From contig JARKIF010000014.1 of assembly GCA_029378245.1 (NCBI GenBank), forward strand, positions 682,001-746,000: a DNA stretch of 64,000 nucleotides, in the 5' to 3' direction. A program made the position numbers and the translations under genes. The DNA is from Roridomyces roridus (Eukaryota > Basidiomycota > Agaricomycetes > Agaricales > Mycenaceae). Positions 38,834 to 49,561 of the stretch are shown here, one piece after another; positions within the stretch are counted from its first letter, which is position 1, and every line of letters starts with the position of its first letter. The notes beneath the pieces are model-generated. The model did no database searches, had not been told where the DNA came from, and saw nothing but the letters and a program-made list of their open reading frames with translations.

Positions 38834-39283
38834 GTACGCCTGGGATCATCGAGTACAGCTTTAAAGATATTGCAGATAAAAAGTAGTAGCGCAGGAGGGC
38901 AAGGGCAGACTTGAATGTCGCAGTGATGAAAGGAAAGAGCAGAAGGCGTTTGTCTCTGTGACTCGTGTGACTCGGAGTTTGCGCCATCACGTTCGACTTG
39001 GCCATTGTTGTTTTCTCCCGCCTCTCCTTGCCTCCCTTTTATCCCTCACGCTATCGGATTCAATCACCGCGCAGTCTCCTCGTGTCCTATCCAATGCACC
39101 TCATTGGCCTGCAACCCTCCCTTCTTGCTGTCGGTCTTTGTCGGCATGAGATTCGGCTCACTCGTGTTTCGTTCGGATCTACTTAATTGCGAAGCAACGA
39201 GTTTGCCTCATTGCTGTACGAGATTGTGGTCGTGTGCCACTCCAGATATCCAGAAATACAACAGTACATATACAACGGAATCT

Positions 39284-42200
39284 TCATCCTTTGAACTGCG
39301 ACATAAAGTTCTGCCACGAATACGCCAAATCAGGAACCTGCATGTCGGGACTCCCATATTCATACGAGTATTGAGAAAAGTGCTCGGGTGGAGAATGCAC
39401 CATCGCTGGAGAGTCGTAAACTGGCGGAGGCCCGGGTCCCAGAGAATATTGTGGAAAGTCGTATTCCCCTTGCACATGCGCGAGGGACTGCCAAGCATGG
39501 GGGCTTTCGACCATGAGGGGAGGCGAAGGGGATGCTGGGTGCGGCGAGGCTGGGTCGGACCCTGAACGTGGTGTTGACGGCGAGGAGGTCGCTCGGCGTG
39601 TTACCAACCGCGTTCCACCGCCAAGGACCGTCAACTCGTCTGTTTCCGTCTTGACGCGCGGCGATGGCCGAGGATCCGGACGAGCAAGAGCCTCGTGTGC
39701 GCGAGCTCTCAGTTTGCGTAGGATAGGCTAGCAGAACAATGAGATACAAGTATCATGGTGGCGATGGACAAACCAGTATTTTCGCTGTCCTCGGACGGTC
39801 GGAGACGCGTTCAAACAGATTACATGCTGATTCCAAGTGAGACAATGCGGAAGGCGCCAATGCCATTCGGGGTTTATGGCTATGGACCCAAGCACAATCT
39901 GCATATCAATCAGCATGAAAATAGCAGAGTAAAAGTAGAACGCACGGCGCATGAGAAGACATGCATAAAATAAAACCACATTCGCTCCGTCAAAGCAGGA
40001 TGCTGCTTGTGCAGACTTTCAATCAAGCCCACAAATGTGCAGGCGCTTGTGTACGCAGCCAGAAGAGACGCAGAATATTTACTTCCCATCACGTCTTGGG
40101 TATTATCTTCCAAGGCGTGAACAAAGAAACCTCGGTGCATGTAGAAGAGTGCTATGTAAAGAGTCAGTCTGCAGGGAACGTACCGATCAAAGGATAACAC
40201 TTGCCCATCTCTCTGATCGCAAAGCTGCAATACCTCTGCATCGTGAGCTCGACTGTCGGCTGCTCCGGCTCAACAGCGAGCTGGGCGCCTCCGAATCCCG
40301 GGACTAGAATAAACTTGAGAAAAATGGAGGCACAAGAACCATTCAACTTGCCTTGTAGACTCGGCGGAACGTAATGCGCCCGCACTTTCTTATCAAGCTC
40401 TTGTACGGTAGAGTACGCTGGTGCACGCGCGCCAAAGACCCGGTCATGTACGACCGAGAGGCATTCAGTACAAAATGCATGCTTCCACGCCGCAACTGGG
40501 GGACCAGGTCAGCTCCGAGTGTCCAGGGACGAAATTGACTGCATACAAGACATCTCGATCTCGCCTGTAACGTCGGTACGAGATTCAAATGGCAACTTTG
40601 CATCAATGTGTAGCAGTGTGAAAGATGGTGGCCGTCCAAAGGTTAAACTCTTTGAATGGGACGTCAGATGAGTTTCGAAGAAGAGGAAGGTTCATACCTG
40701 CCACGAGTCGTACGTGTAAATCTCGTATAATAGACAACGTCTCCGATGCGTCTCGGCTGCATCCAGGTTCCATCTCCCACTGTCCCGATCTGAAAGAAAT
40801 TTAAACTAGGTCGCATCAACCGATGCGAAAATCCTCACGCAAGCCAATCTGAGAAACAAATTAGAAAAAGAGCAACAGAGAACATGAATAAATACTGACG
40901 CTATGTGCAAGCTTGACCACCAAGCCCATTAGTACCCATCTAGGGCCATCGATGTCTGCCCAGAACATGAAATGGCACATCAACACCAGAGCCTGGATCC
41001 CGGCGATAGAGGGTTCTTCAAGGACCGAGTTGATAGCAAGAGCAGCTCTGCTCAACTAGAACGTTTCCAGCAAAAGACAGGAAGAAAATAATTGTACACA
41101 CCTGATAATACTCGATAGCTTCCGGCGAGTGGGAAGGCATGTTGAGATCCACAAGGGTCCCCAATGCCAAAACCATGTACAGCACCGCCAGTTCATGGCA
41201 ATTCACAGAGTCGTAACTCGTCCCGTTGGGGTCGTATATTGGCCCGAATATAGTTTCATAGAAATCAGACTCGCTTATGGGAGTATACCTGGAGCCTGAT
41301 GTGAGAAACTACAGCGCCGTTCCGCATCGCGAGGACGCACATCCAAGCCGCATGTCGGTAGTAAATGTCGCAAAATCGCTGAGCCACGGCGGTTCGTGGT
41401 AGAAGATTGAGGAGGTTGAGTTTAACGTCTCTCCCCGTCTTGCTGATATTTGCCGTGAATGGAAACGCATAGGCGATCCAGGGAACGTCGGTCGGCATTG
41501 CCGGTTCTGGGTCCATGGTCTCCTTCTCGTCACCTGAAGACGCTTCATTCTGCAGACGAGTCAATAATAGATTCGACGGGATGAGCCCTTTACCTGTAGG
41601 AGATACTGCAAGCATCTAAGCAACAGTTTGAAACACTGGAGTAAAACTCACCCATGAGTTGGCGGCTTGGCCATAGAAAGTCGAGCGACCGCCGTCAGCA
41701 ATAGAACTATGATTAAAGCGTCAAGGAAACGGCCACATGGACTTAATGCGGACGCACAGCGAACCCATAGCATCGACGCCGTCGGTCTGGGATTCCGACG
41801 GCTCCTGCTTCGGAGGAGCATCCAATCTCTCGCGTTCCAAGGGCCGTTTGATATTGAGGAGCTCCGGGACCAGCAGAGGGTGTGGTTGAAGTGAATGGTG
41901 TCCATGGGACTGCGCTAGACCGTCCTCCAGCGCGCGTATTCGATTGGACAGCTCTCCGATCTTGTCATGGAGGACCTCTGTATTTGCGAGGACAAACCGA
42001 TTGCCCTTTCCTGTTGTCAAAGAGCCGTCGGGACAGATCGCGCTGCATCCCTTCTTGACACAATTACTATAGTCAATTGAGTTGTGGGGCGCAAAGGACG
42101 CGTCTGAGAAGCAAACCTGCAAGGAAACACGCGAGAACATCTGTATAGAGGCGATTAGAGTGGGGAGCGGGAAAGAAGGGGTTGACAGACTTGAGCTTGA

Positions 42201-42344
42201 GCCTGAATATAACGTGTCGTCAGTTCCACCTTTCACGGTCCTTCGGTAAGGTACGTGCCTCCTACATTCCGCGCAGCTGATCGTGACGGCGCTCCGGCGA
42301 GGTCGGCGGGCAGGGTGTTGGGGTGCTACGGGATATGATGCCAT
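39284..42344 (-). CDS. Zn2Cys6 transcription factor with Fungal_trans domain
   Basis: Nuclear regulator. The Gal4-type cluster is assembled from four exons: SCAECRR, a 12-nt exon (LKLK), CSRVFPCS and NCVKKGCSAICPDG, giving six cysteines. A coiled coil follows (VLHDKIGELSNRIRALEDGL), then the Fungal_trans region: FCDIYYRHAAWM, DLNMPSHSPEAIEYYQ, IAGIQALVLMCHFMFWAD, GPRWVLMGLVVKLAHS, then SLTFGRPPSFTLLHID-like residues. The C-terminal ~130 residues are Ser/Pro-rich and end SWQNFMSQFKG. Exon 1 is 42344-42259 and its intron uses a GC donor (42258). The protein is closely related in order and motifs to the regulator at 55120-58492. Target genes are unknown. Confidence 0.85.
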
Positions 42345-42726
42345 GAAATGCAGCCTGTCTGCGACCTAGGGAGGGTGGAAGATGGAGGAGAACCACACTG
42401 TGGCGCCGCGAGCAGTTCAATCGGCGCATGCTTTGCCCCGATAATGCTTCGCGACGGCCATCAAAACTCTCTCTTTCGGCACTTGAGGCTTGACCACTAA
42501 CCACCACCATCCCCCACCTCCATCCAGGTAAATATCTTTCCACATCTTCCTTCTATGATGAGTCCAAGTTAGATGACGAGTCTGAATGTCCGTGGCTCCA
42601 GTTCCTGGTCCCCACGGCTTCTTTGACGATACAAAACAAAAATTCCATTCATGCTTTTCTGATCTTTTTTTTTCTCTTCTCCCTCTTCTCACGTCAGATG
42701 CTGACCTTCTTCCAATAGACTCTTCA
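42345..42726. other. intergenic region between divergent Zn2Cys6 regulator and PDCD2
   Basis: 382 bp between the two start codons. A TC-rich run at 42658-42720 (including a long T tract at 42664-42673) precedes the PDCD2 start and fits a fungal transcription-start pyrimidine block. No protein-coding segment is supported. Confidence 0.4.
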
Positions 42727-44238
42727 ATGCCACCTATCGACGACGACGACGACTGGTCGGACGAGGACGAGGATGCGCTGTCCGAGGTCGAGACCTCGGT
42801 CTTGCTCGGAACGCCCGATGGAACTATAACCGCTGCATCTGACCTCGCCGATGCCGCCGTGTCGCGCATCGGCGGCCTTCCTGTACGGTTCACCTCGTTA
42901 ATGTATCGTTGTGTAGAATTTGACTGCCATGTCCAAAGGCCTTTCTTCATGAGCCCTCGTTTTCTTCCTCTCACTGCGCGATATGTGCAAAGCCGATGCA
43001 ACTCCTCGTCCAGATGTGGTGTCCATTCGAGAATAGTCCCATGGACCGCGCTCTGTATGTATGGGGTTGCCCAGAGCCCGCATGCCAGAACAAGAAGCAT
43101 AGGTACCCCACCCCGATCCAGCTTGCCAATTCAATCCTCATTCTCCGCCTAGTGTCCGCGCATGGAGAGGTCTTCGGTATAACGATGCCTATGCTGCCAA
43201 ACTAGAGAAAAAAATGGCCAAAAAGGCCCCACCTCCGGTTCCCAAAAAAGACTCGGCACCTAAAGCCAATCCTTTCTCCGTAAGCTTTCCACATACACAC
43301 GCGCGCACTCGACATTCAATACCTTGATAGACAGCAGCAACACCGCATCCTACCCCCTTTGGATTAGGTGCACAGATATTCGGGTCATCATCTCCAGTGG
43401 ACGTAGTCGCAGAAGGAGGGGGTGACGCAGATGATTCGGGGAGCGAGACCGATGAGGAGCTACTTACCGCGTTGGCGGCTACAACGCTGGAAGAGTCCCA
43501 GTGGAGATCTGCACCATCCTACCCACCGATCTACCTGTCTACCTGCTCCGAGTATCTCCCCGCCCAACCCAAACTTAAACTGCCCCCGGGCGTCCAGGTC
43601 GTTGACGGAGACGAGCCTGGCAAAGACAGGCGGCGGCGGCGGCGGGTCTTGGATGTCCGAGGCGTACGAGAACTCACTCGACGTCGATCAAGTATTCGAA
43701 CGGTTCACGAAGCGCGTCGGATATGAAGGGGACCAATGTGTACGGTATGTCATGTTCTGCTTGACCGCAGATCTAACCCGGGTCTGATTCATTCAACAGG
43801 TACGAACTGGAGGGCACGCCTTTGCCATATGCCTCGGACGCAGTGCTCGACGCCCTCTTCCCTGCGCCGCCTGCGCCTCTTCTGCCCGTCACCAAAGCCG
43901 CCTTCACGGTCGTCCCACAAACCAAAAGGACCTACGACCCGTCGTCCGTTCCGCCCTGTCCCATATGCAAATCTAAACGCGTCTTTGAATGCCAGCTGAT
44001 GCCGAATCTCATCAACGTTTTGCGTAGTGGGGATACTTCGGACAAGTCAAAAAAGCTCACTGACGACGAGCGTCGGGCACTTGTCGAGCAAGAACTCAAG
44101 GCTGGCAAATCTCCGGGTATGGAATGGGGGACTTGTCTCGTCTTTTCCTGCTCCAAGGATTGTTCATTGACAGACGATGGCAAGGACGCACGTCAGTCAT
44201 GGAGGGAGGAGGTCGTGCTTATCCAGTGGGGAGTTTAG
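42727..44238 (+). CDS. TSR4: PDCD2/TSR4-like ribosome-assembly chaperone, one frame break
   Basis: PDCD2/Tsr4 proteins escort newly made uS5 (Rps2) during 40S assembly. The start MPPIDDDDDWSDEDEDALSE is acidic. The PDCD2 N-terminal part has FSSSHCAICAKPMQLLVQMW and the zinc-binding CP..N.PMDRALYVWGCPEPAC; the C-terminal part has DVDQVFERFTKRVGYEGDQC, VRYELEGTPLPYAS and PPCPICKSKRVFECQLMPNL, ending EEVVLIQWGV. Introns occur after GGLP, after KKH, after NPFS and at 43745-43799. A single extra base near 43625 (before a run of GGC codons) shifts the frame between DEPGK and the Gly run that leads into SWMSEAYENS. Confidence 0.9.
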
Positions 44239-44278
44239 ATATGTATTGAATTTGGCACGGTTACAAAACAGAAAATGT

Positions 44279-44657
44279 CTACTCCTCGTCCAACTGCGGC
44301 TTGGGACGCGTTTGAATCTGAAAAGTGCCCTTGCCAGCGGCCATTACCAACGGAGAAACAAGGTGAACCCAGGTCCCAGGAGGACTTCCCAGCCTGAGCC
44401 TGTTTTAATGTGCAGCAGAGGTCGGGAACTCACCAGATTCGGTCCACTCTTCGTGGAGGAGGCAGACCAAGTGCTTCAAAATCTAGCTCGTCTGGGAGCA
44501 CTGCGAGGAGTAGCAGCTAGTTAGTGGGGTCTTGGGATGTCGGCGCGACGCGTTGGCGACGCGTCAATAACAATTTGATCAAACGCGTTGTCACACCATG
44601 TCACGCCTACAACAAAACACCAAAAACTCACCAACTCGAAGGACGGGCGCGAGTCAT
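44279..44657 (-). CDS. unidentified small protein
   Basis: On the minus strand, two exons splice cleanly: one reading LPDELDFEALGLPPPRRVDR and ending IW, then after an intron LRLGSPPGTWVHLVSPLVMA and AGKGTFQIQTRPKPQLDEE to a stop at 44279. The likely first exon begins at 44657 (MTRARPSS, donor GTGAGT) but its phase does not match the next acceptor, so either an exon is missing or there is another one-base break. The protein would be only ~70-80 residues. I do not recognise the family. It lies between PDCD2 and RPS9. Confidence 0.5.
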
Positions 44658-44858
44658 GGTTGCACATATCGGGTTAGATACCTCAAGGAAAAGAATAATG
44701 CAAGCATATGCGCATAATGTATCGGATTTGGCATGGATACATGATTTTGTGAACAGGAAGGAAAAGTCGCGTTGGCCGCTCACCCGCTGCTGACCCCGCC
44801 TCCCGACTGCTACTCCCGCCTCCCGCCAATTCACTCCTCGTCCTCCTCTTCGCCCCCC

Positions 44859-45624
44859 TCAGTCCTTCTTAGACTGAGCCGCGGCACGCTTGCGTTTGAC
44901 ACGACCAGAACGTCCACCACCATAAGGCGAGGTGAGAGCAAAGTCAATATGCTTCTGCGAGTCGAGACGGACAACGAAGGAGGGAACGTTGACTATTTGG
45001 CGACCGACGCTGTGAGACTGTTAGTACAAGTGAAAGTGAAAAAAAGTTGACTGCAACGCACCGAATGTGACGTTGACGGATGAGCGTACGGGCGTGGTGA
45101 ATGCTCTTGGCGAGACCGCTCTTGAAGACCTGGGTCTGCAGCCGGCGCTCCAAGAAGTCCTCGATTTTGAGGGCAAGCACGTAATCGAGACGCATGCGCG
45201 ACTCGTCGAGCACACCGATACGGACAAGCCGACGGATGAGGGCATTACCCTCGAAGAGACGCTTGGGGTCCTTGTCATCGAGCTTGAGGAGCTCACGAGC
45301 AGCACGACGAATCTTGGACAGGATGAGGGCGATACGCCAGATCTCGCGCTTGTTGCGGAGGCCGTACTCGCCAGCAAGCTATTCCCCGAAAAAATATGAA
45401 GATGGAGAATTGAAGGAGGAAAAACCGAACCTTGAGCTCGGCGTCGAGACGCGCAGACTCGAAAGGTCTACGGGGGACCTTGTATCTGTGGGGCACGGCT
45501 TTTTAGCACGATAGCAACCCTCCACGTATAGTGGATCTTGTCCTCACGTTTTAGAGTGGTTCCTCGGGGCCCTACGGAGCGTCAACACAGGGAACGACGA
45601 GCAAGGACGGAATTACCTGGGCAT
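44859..45624 (-). CDS. RPS9: 40S ribosomal protein S9 (uS4)
   Basis: Small-subunit protein of the 5' domain. Exons 45624-45617 (8 nt), 45571-45548 (24 nt), 45485-45431, 45378-45062 and 45009-44859 join to 184 residues in phase. Sequence marks: [40 protein letters not shown], the S4 RNA-binding segment [19 protein letters not shown] and [19 protein letters not shown]. The C-terminus is short and basic ([12 protein letters not shown]). It diverges from RPL21 with 155 bp between start codons, as is common for co-regulated ribosomal protein genes. Confidence 0.97.
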
Positions 45625-45779
45625 CTTGAAGGCGAAGGAAGTCTTGAAGTAGGTACGGAAGAGAGGCTGTCCGAATTTTGGGCTGATGCTACTATACAGC
45701 ACTCTGGACCAAACTTGATAGCATAGCCACTCACCGACTTTTCACCTTTCTCTTCGTCGACGTCCTCGCCCTCCTCAAG
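45625..45779. promoter_or_regulatory. bidirectional ribosomal-protein promoter, RPS9 / RPL21
   Basis: 155 bp between two ribosomal protein start codons. The right end (45741-45780) is a TC-rich pyrimidine tract directly before the RPL21 ATG. Shared control of the two genes is inferred from the arrangement; no named binding site was recognised. Confidence 0.5.
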
Positions 45780-46415
45780 ATGCCCCACTCATTCGGTTAC
45801 CGGGCGCGCACGCGCCACATGTTTAAGCGGGGCTTCAAGGGTCTGTTGTTCAGCAACCACAATCGGGCTCGTTTGACCAGGTCGCAGATCATGGCCCCGT
45901 AAAATTGTCGACGTTCCTCATCAACTACCACGTCGGTGACATTGTCGACATCAAGGCCAATGCCGCGCAGCAAAAGGGTATGCCCCACAAATACTACCAC
46001 GGGTGCGCTTTTTGTCCTCCGAAGAGGATGTGCATTAATTGGAATGCTACAGCCGGACAGGAATTGTCTACAACGTTACGCCCTCTGCTGTCGGTGTGAT
46101 CGTGTACAAGGTCGTCGGCAACCGTTACATCGAGAAGCGGGTCAACCTTCGTGTAGAGCACGTCCGCCACTCGAAATGTCGGCAGGAGTTCCTCGACCGC
46201 GTCAAGCGGAATCACGAGGCGCACGTTGAGGCCAAGGAGAAGGGCGGTGAGTGCTTTTGCATCGAGTGTGGCGACGAATACTCATTTCACCTTCAGTGCG
46301 TGTAGACTTAAAACGTATTCCCGCGCAGCCCCGTGAGGCCCGCACCGTCGCCAGCGCCACGGGCGACAACGCACCGCAGACCATTGTCCCTGTCCCGTAC
46401 GAGACGACCATCTAG
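45780..46415 (+). CDS. RPL21: 60S ribosomal protein L21 (eL21)
   Basis: Large-subunit protein. Exons 45780-45840, 45888-46002, 46053-46246 and 46297-46415 give 162 residues (family ~160). The chain starts [20 protein letters not shown], continues [20 protein letters not shown] and [20 protein letters not shown], then [20 protein letters not shown] and [13 protein letters not shown]. All splice phases agree. RPL27 follows 293 bp downstream on the same strand. Confidence 0.98.
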
Positions 46416-46708
46416 ACTAGGCGTAGTTGGTCAGTGTATGCTATGTTATGCGGTGCTATGCCATTCCGATTCCATGCAAGCGTTACGGGGTCGTACTGCG
46501 TGATGGGAAGGCTAGCTTCCATTCAATTCCATGCAATATTGTACGATGGAATGTCTACGAAATTGAGAATGAATATTTTTGGGCTTGAACTGTTGAATCC
46601 CAATGGGGATGATTATGTGCACCTGTTTTGGCGGGACTGCACAGTTTACGCAAAACTTTCCTCCTCCTCAGGCTTCCGTCAAAACACAGGCTCTCCATCG
46701 CCAACAAA

Positions 46709-47274
46709 ATGGTCAAGGGTACGCCGTCCGCAGCGTCGATGAACGTCTCTCATGTCCCCCAGTATACAAACCCGGAAAGGTCGCGCTCCTCCTGCAAGGC
46801 CGGCAAGCAGGCAAGAAGGTGGTGGTCATCAAGCAGCTGGACGAGGGGACCAAGGAGCGCCCCTACCCTCACGCTATTGTCGCCGGCATTGAGCGTTACC
46901 CTCGCAAGGTGACCCGCCGTATGGGCCAGAAGAAGGTCGCCCGCAGGAGCAAAGTCAAGCCTTTTATCAAGGTCAGTTTTCTTGCCACCGTTTTGCTGTA
47001 TTCTACAACGCTACATACAGGTTGTCAACTACTCCCACCTGTTCCCTACACGGTACGCTCTTGAGCTGGAGGGTCTCAAGGGTACCGTCGCCGCCGACAC
47101 GTTCAAGGAGCCATCGCAGCGGGAGGACGCGAAGAAGACGATCAAAAAGCTGCTGGAAGACCGCTACACCGCTGGCAAGAACCGCTGGTTCTTCACTCCC
47201 CTGCGGGTCAGTTCCCTTTGCTACCTGTCCGCTTTGCGCCTTGCTGATGTATTTTCCTCCGTCTGCAGTTCTGA
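46709..47274 (+). CDS. RPL27: 60S ribosomal protein L27 (eL27)
   Basis: Large-subunit protein with a KOW motif. Exons 46709-46718 (10 nt), 46763-46971, 47021-47206 and 47269-47274 (6 nt: Phe plus stop) give exactly 136 residues, the eukaryotic norm. Recognised parts are [40 protein letters not shown] and [10 protein letters not shown] at the C-terminus. Splitting the last Phe codon and stop into their own exon is unusual but fits length and family end. Confidence 0.97.
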
Positions 47275-47517
47275 GCGATGGCTTTTTCGTTACACACCAT
47301 GTATGGTCCATGATTATGCCAATGCCACACTTCGCACAGAGTACACGATGAATTGTTGAATATTAACGTGTGTGCGCTGTTCCCGTCCCACATTTTCCAT
47401 CTTCCGTCCGTCGTGAAAATATTCGAGACCAAGATCAATTATGTAAACACTCCTATCTTTCTTCACGCCATGTCCTCGTCTGGCGCGTCTCTTTCACGCT
47501 TCTCTCTGGCGACCTAA
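47275..47517. other. intergenic region, RPL27 to Crinkler-like gene
   Basis: About 240 bp holding the RPL27 3' end and the promoter of the next gene. It may also include the missing first exon of the Crinkler-like gene; an ATG at 47470 begins a short open frame that stops at a TAA at 47515-47517. Confidence 0.35.
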
Positions 47518-49326
47518 CTCTGGACTTTAGTTACTCCCTTACCAGCGCTGTACACGCCCCCTACACCCCTAGCGTTGGACGACCCGACACGCGATGACTT
47601 TCAACATCTGTGCTCCCTTGTGCGTGGCATCCAGCCATGCACCGCAGAATCCATGACTGTACGGGCCCTGGAACATTTCGCGCTTCATCAAATGTGGGGA
47701 AAGCCGGAGAAGCTCGGGTGGAGCACTCTCCGGACGATTTCTACTGGGACTGAGAAGTCGAATCGCGGTATTCCCGGCACGATTTTCATGTTTGCGGAAT
47801 ACTTGGATTATCTCTTCCCGCGTGTCAAGGCGCTCCTGGAGGGGCCTCGGTGGCAAGGCAATGCTATCGTGATCGGTACACCTGGTATTGGTGCGTCCCT
47901 AGACCTACGTGACCCGTTTCCATCTTGAACGGTTCAAAGGCAAGACGATGTTTCTATATGCATATCTACTTCTTTCGTTAGCAGCGAAGAGGACTGTGCT
48001 GTTCTACGAGGACGAATACCTGTACCTGCACGGCCACACCGGCGCTCACTTCACCACGGGCAAGGCTAATATTCGGGAGGCTCTCGACCTCATTCCACTC
48101 AAAGATGTTGTTCTGCTGGTTGACATGGACGGGCACCCCAATGCCTCGCCGGTGCCTCTTGATCGAGATGTTCGGCATCTCCGTGTTGTCGCTGCATCGT
48201 CCCCCGAAGAAATACGCTACAACTACTTCCTCAAGGGAACTTTTAATCTGGTGGTCATGAACCCACCTACACGAGACCAGTATTTCATCCACGACCTCCG
48301 CCAGTCCGTTTGCTCATGCACTGTAGACTCAAAATGTTCTACAAAAACGCAATATTCACCCACGTCGCTCATCCTCGAGAAGAAAATGGACGAATCTTTG
48401 ATTTTGATACTCAGTTTGACACCGGAATTTCGTGGGTTGGTTTCAGCCTTCGAGACCACTATGACTTTATGTGTGAAAGTTGGTCCAGTGGTTCGTCACT
48501 CTTCGTCTCAATTAGTCGCATATATTGAAAACTTCCAGCTGCTGAGATGGCAAAGAACTCGATCCGGTCCCCGATGAGCAACGACGACTTGATTGCCTCC
48601 TATCGCGCCACATCTCGAACTGTGTTCGGCGACCATCTTGTGCATGTCCCTTGCTCGATGCAAGTTTACAGCGTGTTGCGTATGCGGGCCATGCTGGCAC
48701 GTAAAGAATACCATGATCTATTTGTGGGATTCTTTCGCCGGCCATGCCCGTCGGATTCCGGCGTCCCATTGTATGGAATCTATGCGCATGAGCAAGTTTT
48801 CAACAAGGCTTTGCTGGAGGTGACACTCCAACATGGAGAGACGATGCAATTCACATTCCAATTCAACAACATGCAAGAATGGACCGAGTGGATACATCCA
48901 GAGGCTCACCGATACTATGTTCCCTTCAACCGTGTCAATGCAACTTTCGATTCATTCGCTTTTACCCCGACTGCCTTGGTCGCTCTGCAGATGACTAGAT
49001 TGAAGAAAGCAAGGACGACAACGAGGGGCATCGAGAAGCTCAAGAAGATTCTCTCGAGGGCTCCTGATGGGGTAGAACCGTCCATCTACCTCATTTTTCT
49101 AGTCCCGCACGATGACGCCTTCACGTATCCCGCGGCCCATGAAGGCATTGTTTACGGGGTCGCCCGCATTCAGGGCTTTCCTGGCAAGAATCGAGCAGGT
49201 GAGACTCGATGCGTTGACCAGCACTCACTCACCTTGCACGCAGACCAGGACCTTTGGGAGAGACTGCGTACACAATCGACACGCGTAACGGACGATGAGG
49301 ATGAGTCTATGACAGATGGTGAATAG
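47518..49326 (+). CDS. Crinkler-like P-loop NTPase with nuclease-like C-terminus
   Basis: The chain is open from 47518 with no in-frame ATG before 47655, so a first exon is missing or misread. Walker A GTPGIGKTMFLYAYLLLSLA spans the intron 47891-47939; a Walker B-like VVLLVDMDGH follows. Next comes KVGPVVRHSSS (about 48475-48505), like the GPxPR segment of fungal CRN proteins. The C-terminal ~260 residues, from about 48550, include YYVPFNRVNATFDSFAFTPT and ALVALQMTRLKKA, fitting the restriction-endonuclease-like domain of Crinklers. CR/CRN proteins are P-loop NTPases fused to nuclease-like modules, known as effectors in oomycetes and widespread in basidiomycetes. The stretch 48290-48545 needs an extra intron or has a frame break. 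No signal peptide seen. Confidence 0.7.
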
Positions 49327-49561
49327 TTGGTTAGTAGTATTAGGTTGATGTTATGCAAGAGTCCGCCAGAGAACGGGTTTTGTTGCACCGAGTTGCGGTA
49401 AAGGTCGAAGGAGTGGACTTTTTATAGATAGAATACATTCATGCAGTCTACATGCAAGCAAACTGCCCGTACAAGGCGCAACTTGAATTAAGCACCTGCG
49501 TGATGCAGGTCGTCTTGACGTATGATCACTGGAGTTGATATCAGCCTTGCCTTTCCCCACA

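Noticed and set aside
42417..43100. 227-codon minus-strand open frame over PDCD2
   Set aside because: Overlaps the supported PDCD2 exons and introns on the other strand and has no recognisable domain.
47470..47517. ATG at 47470 as the start of the Crinkler-like gene
   Set aside because: Its frame stops at TAA 47515-47517 and none of the available donors joins it in phase to the following coding frame.
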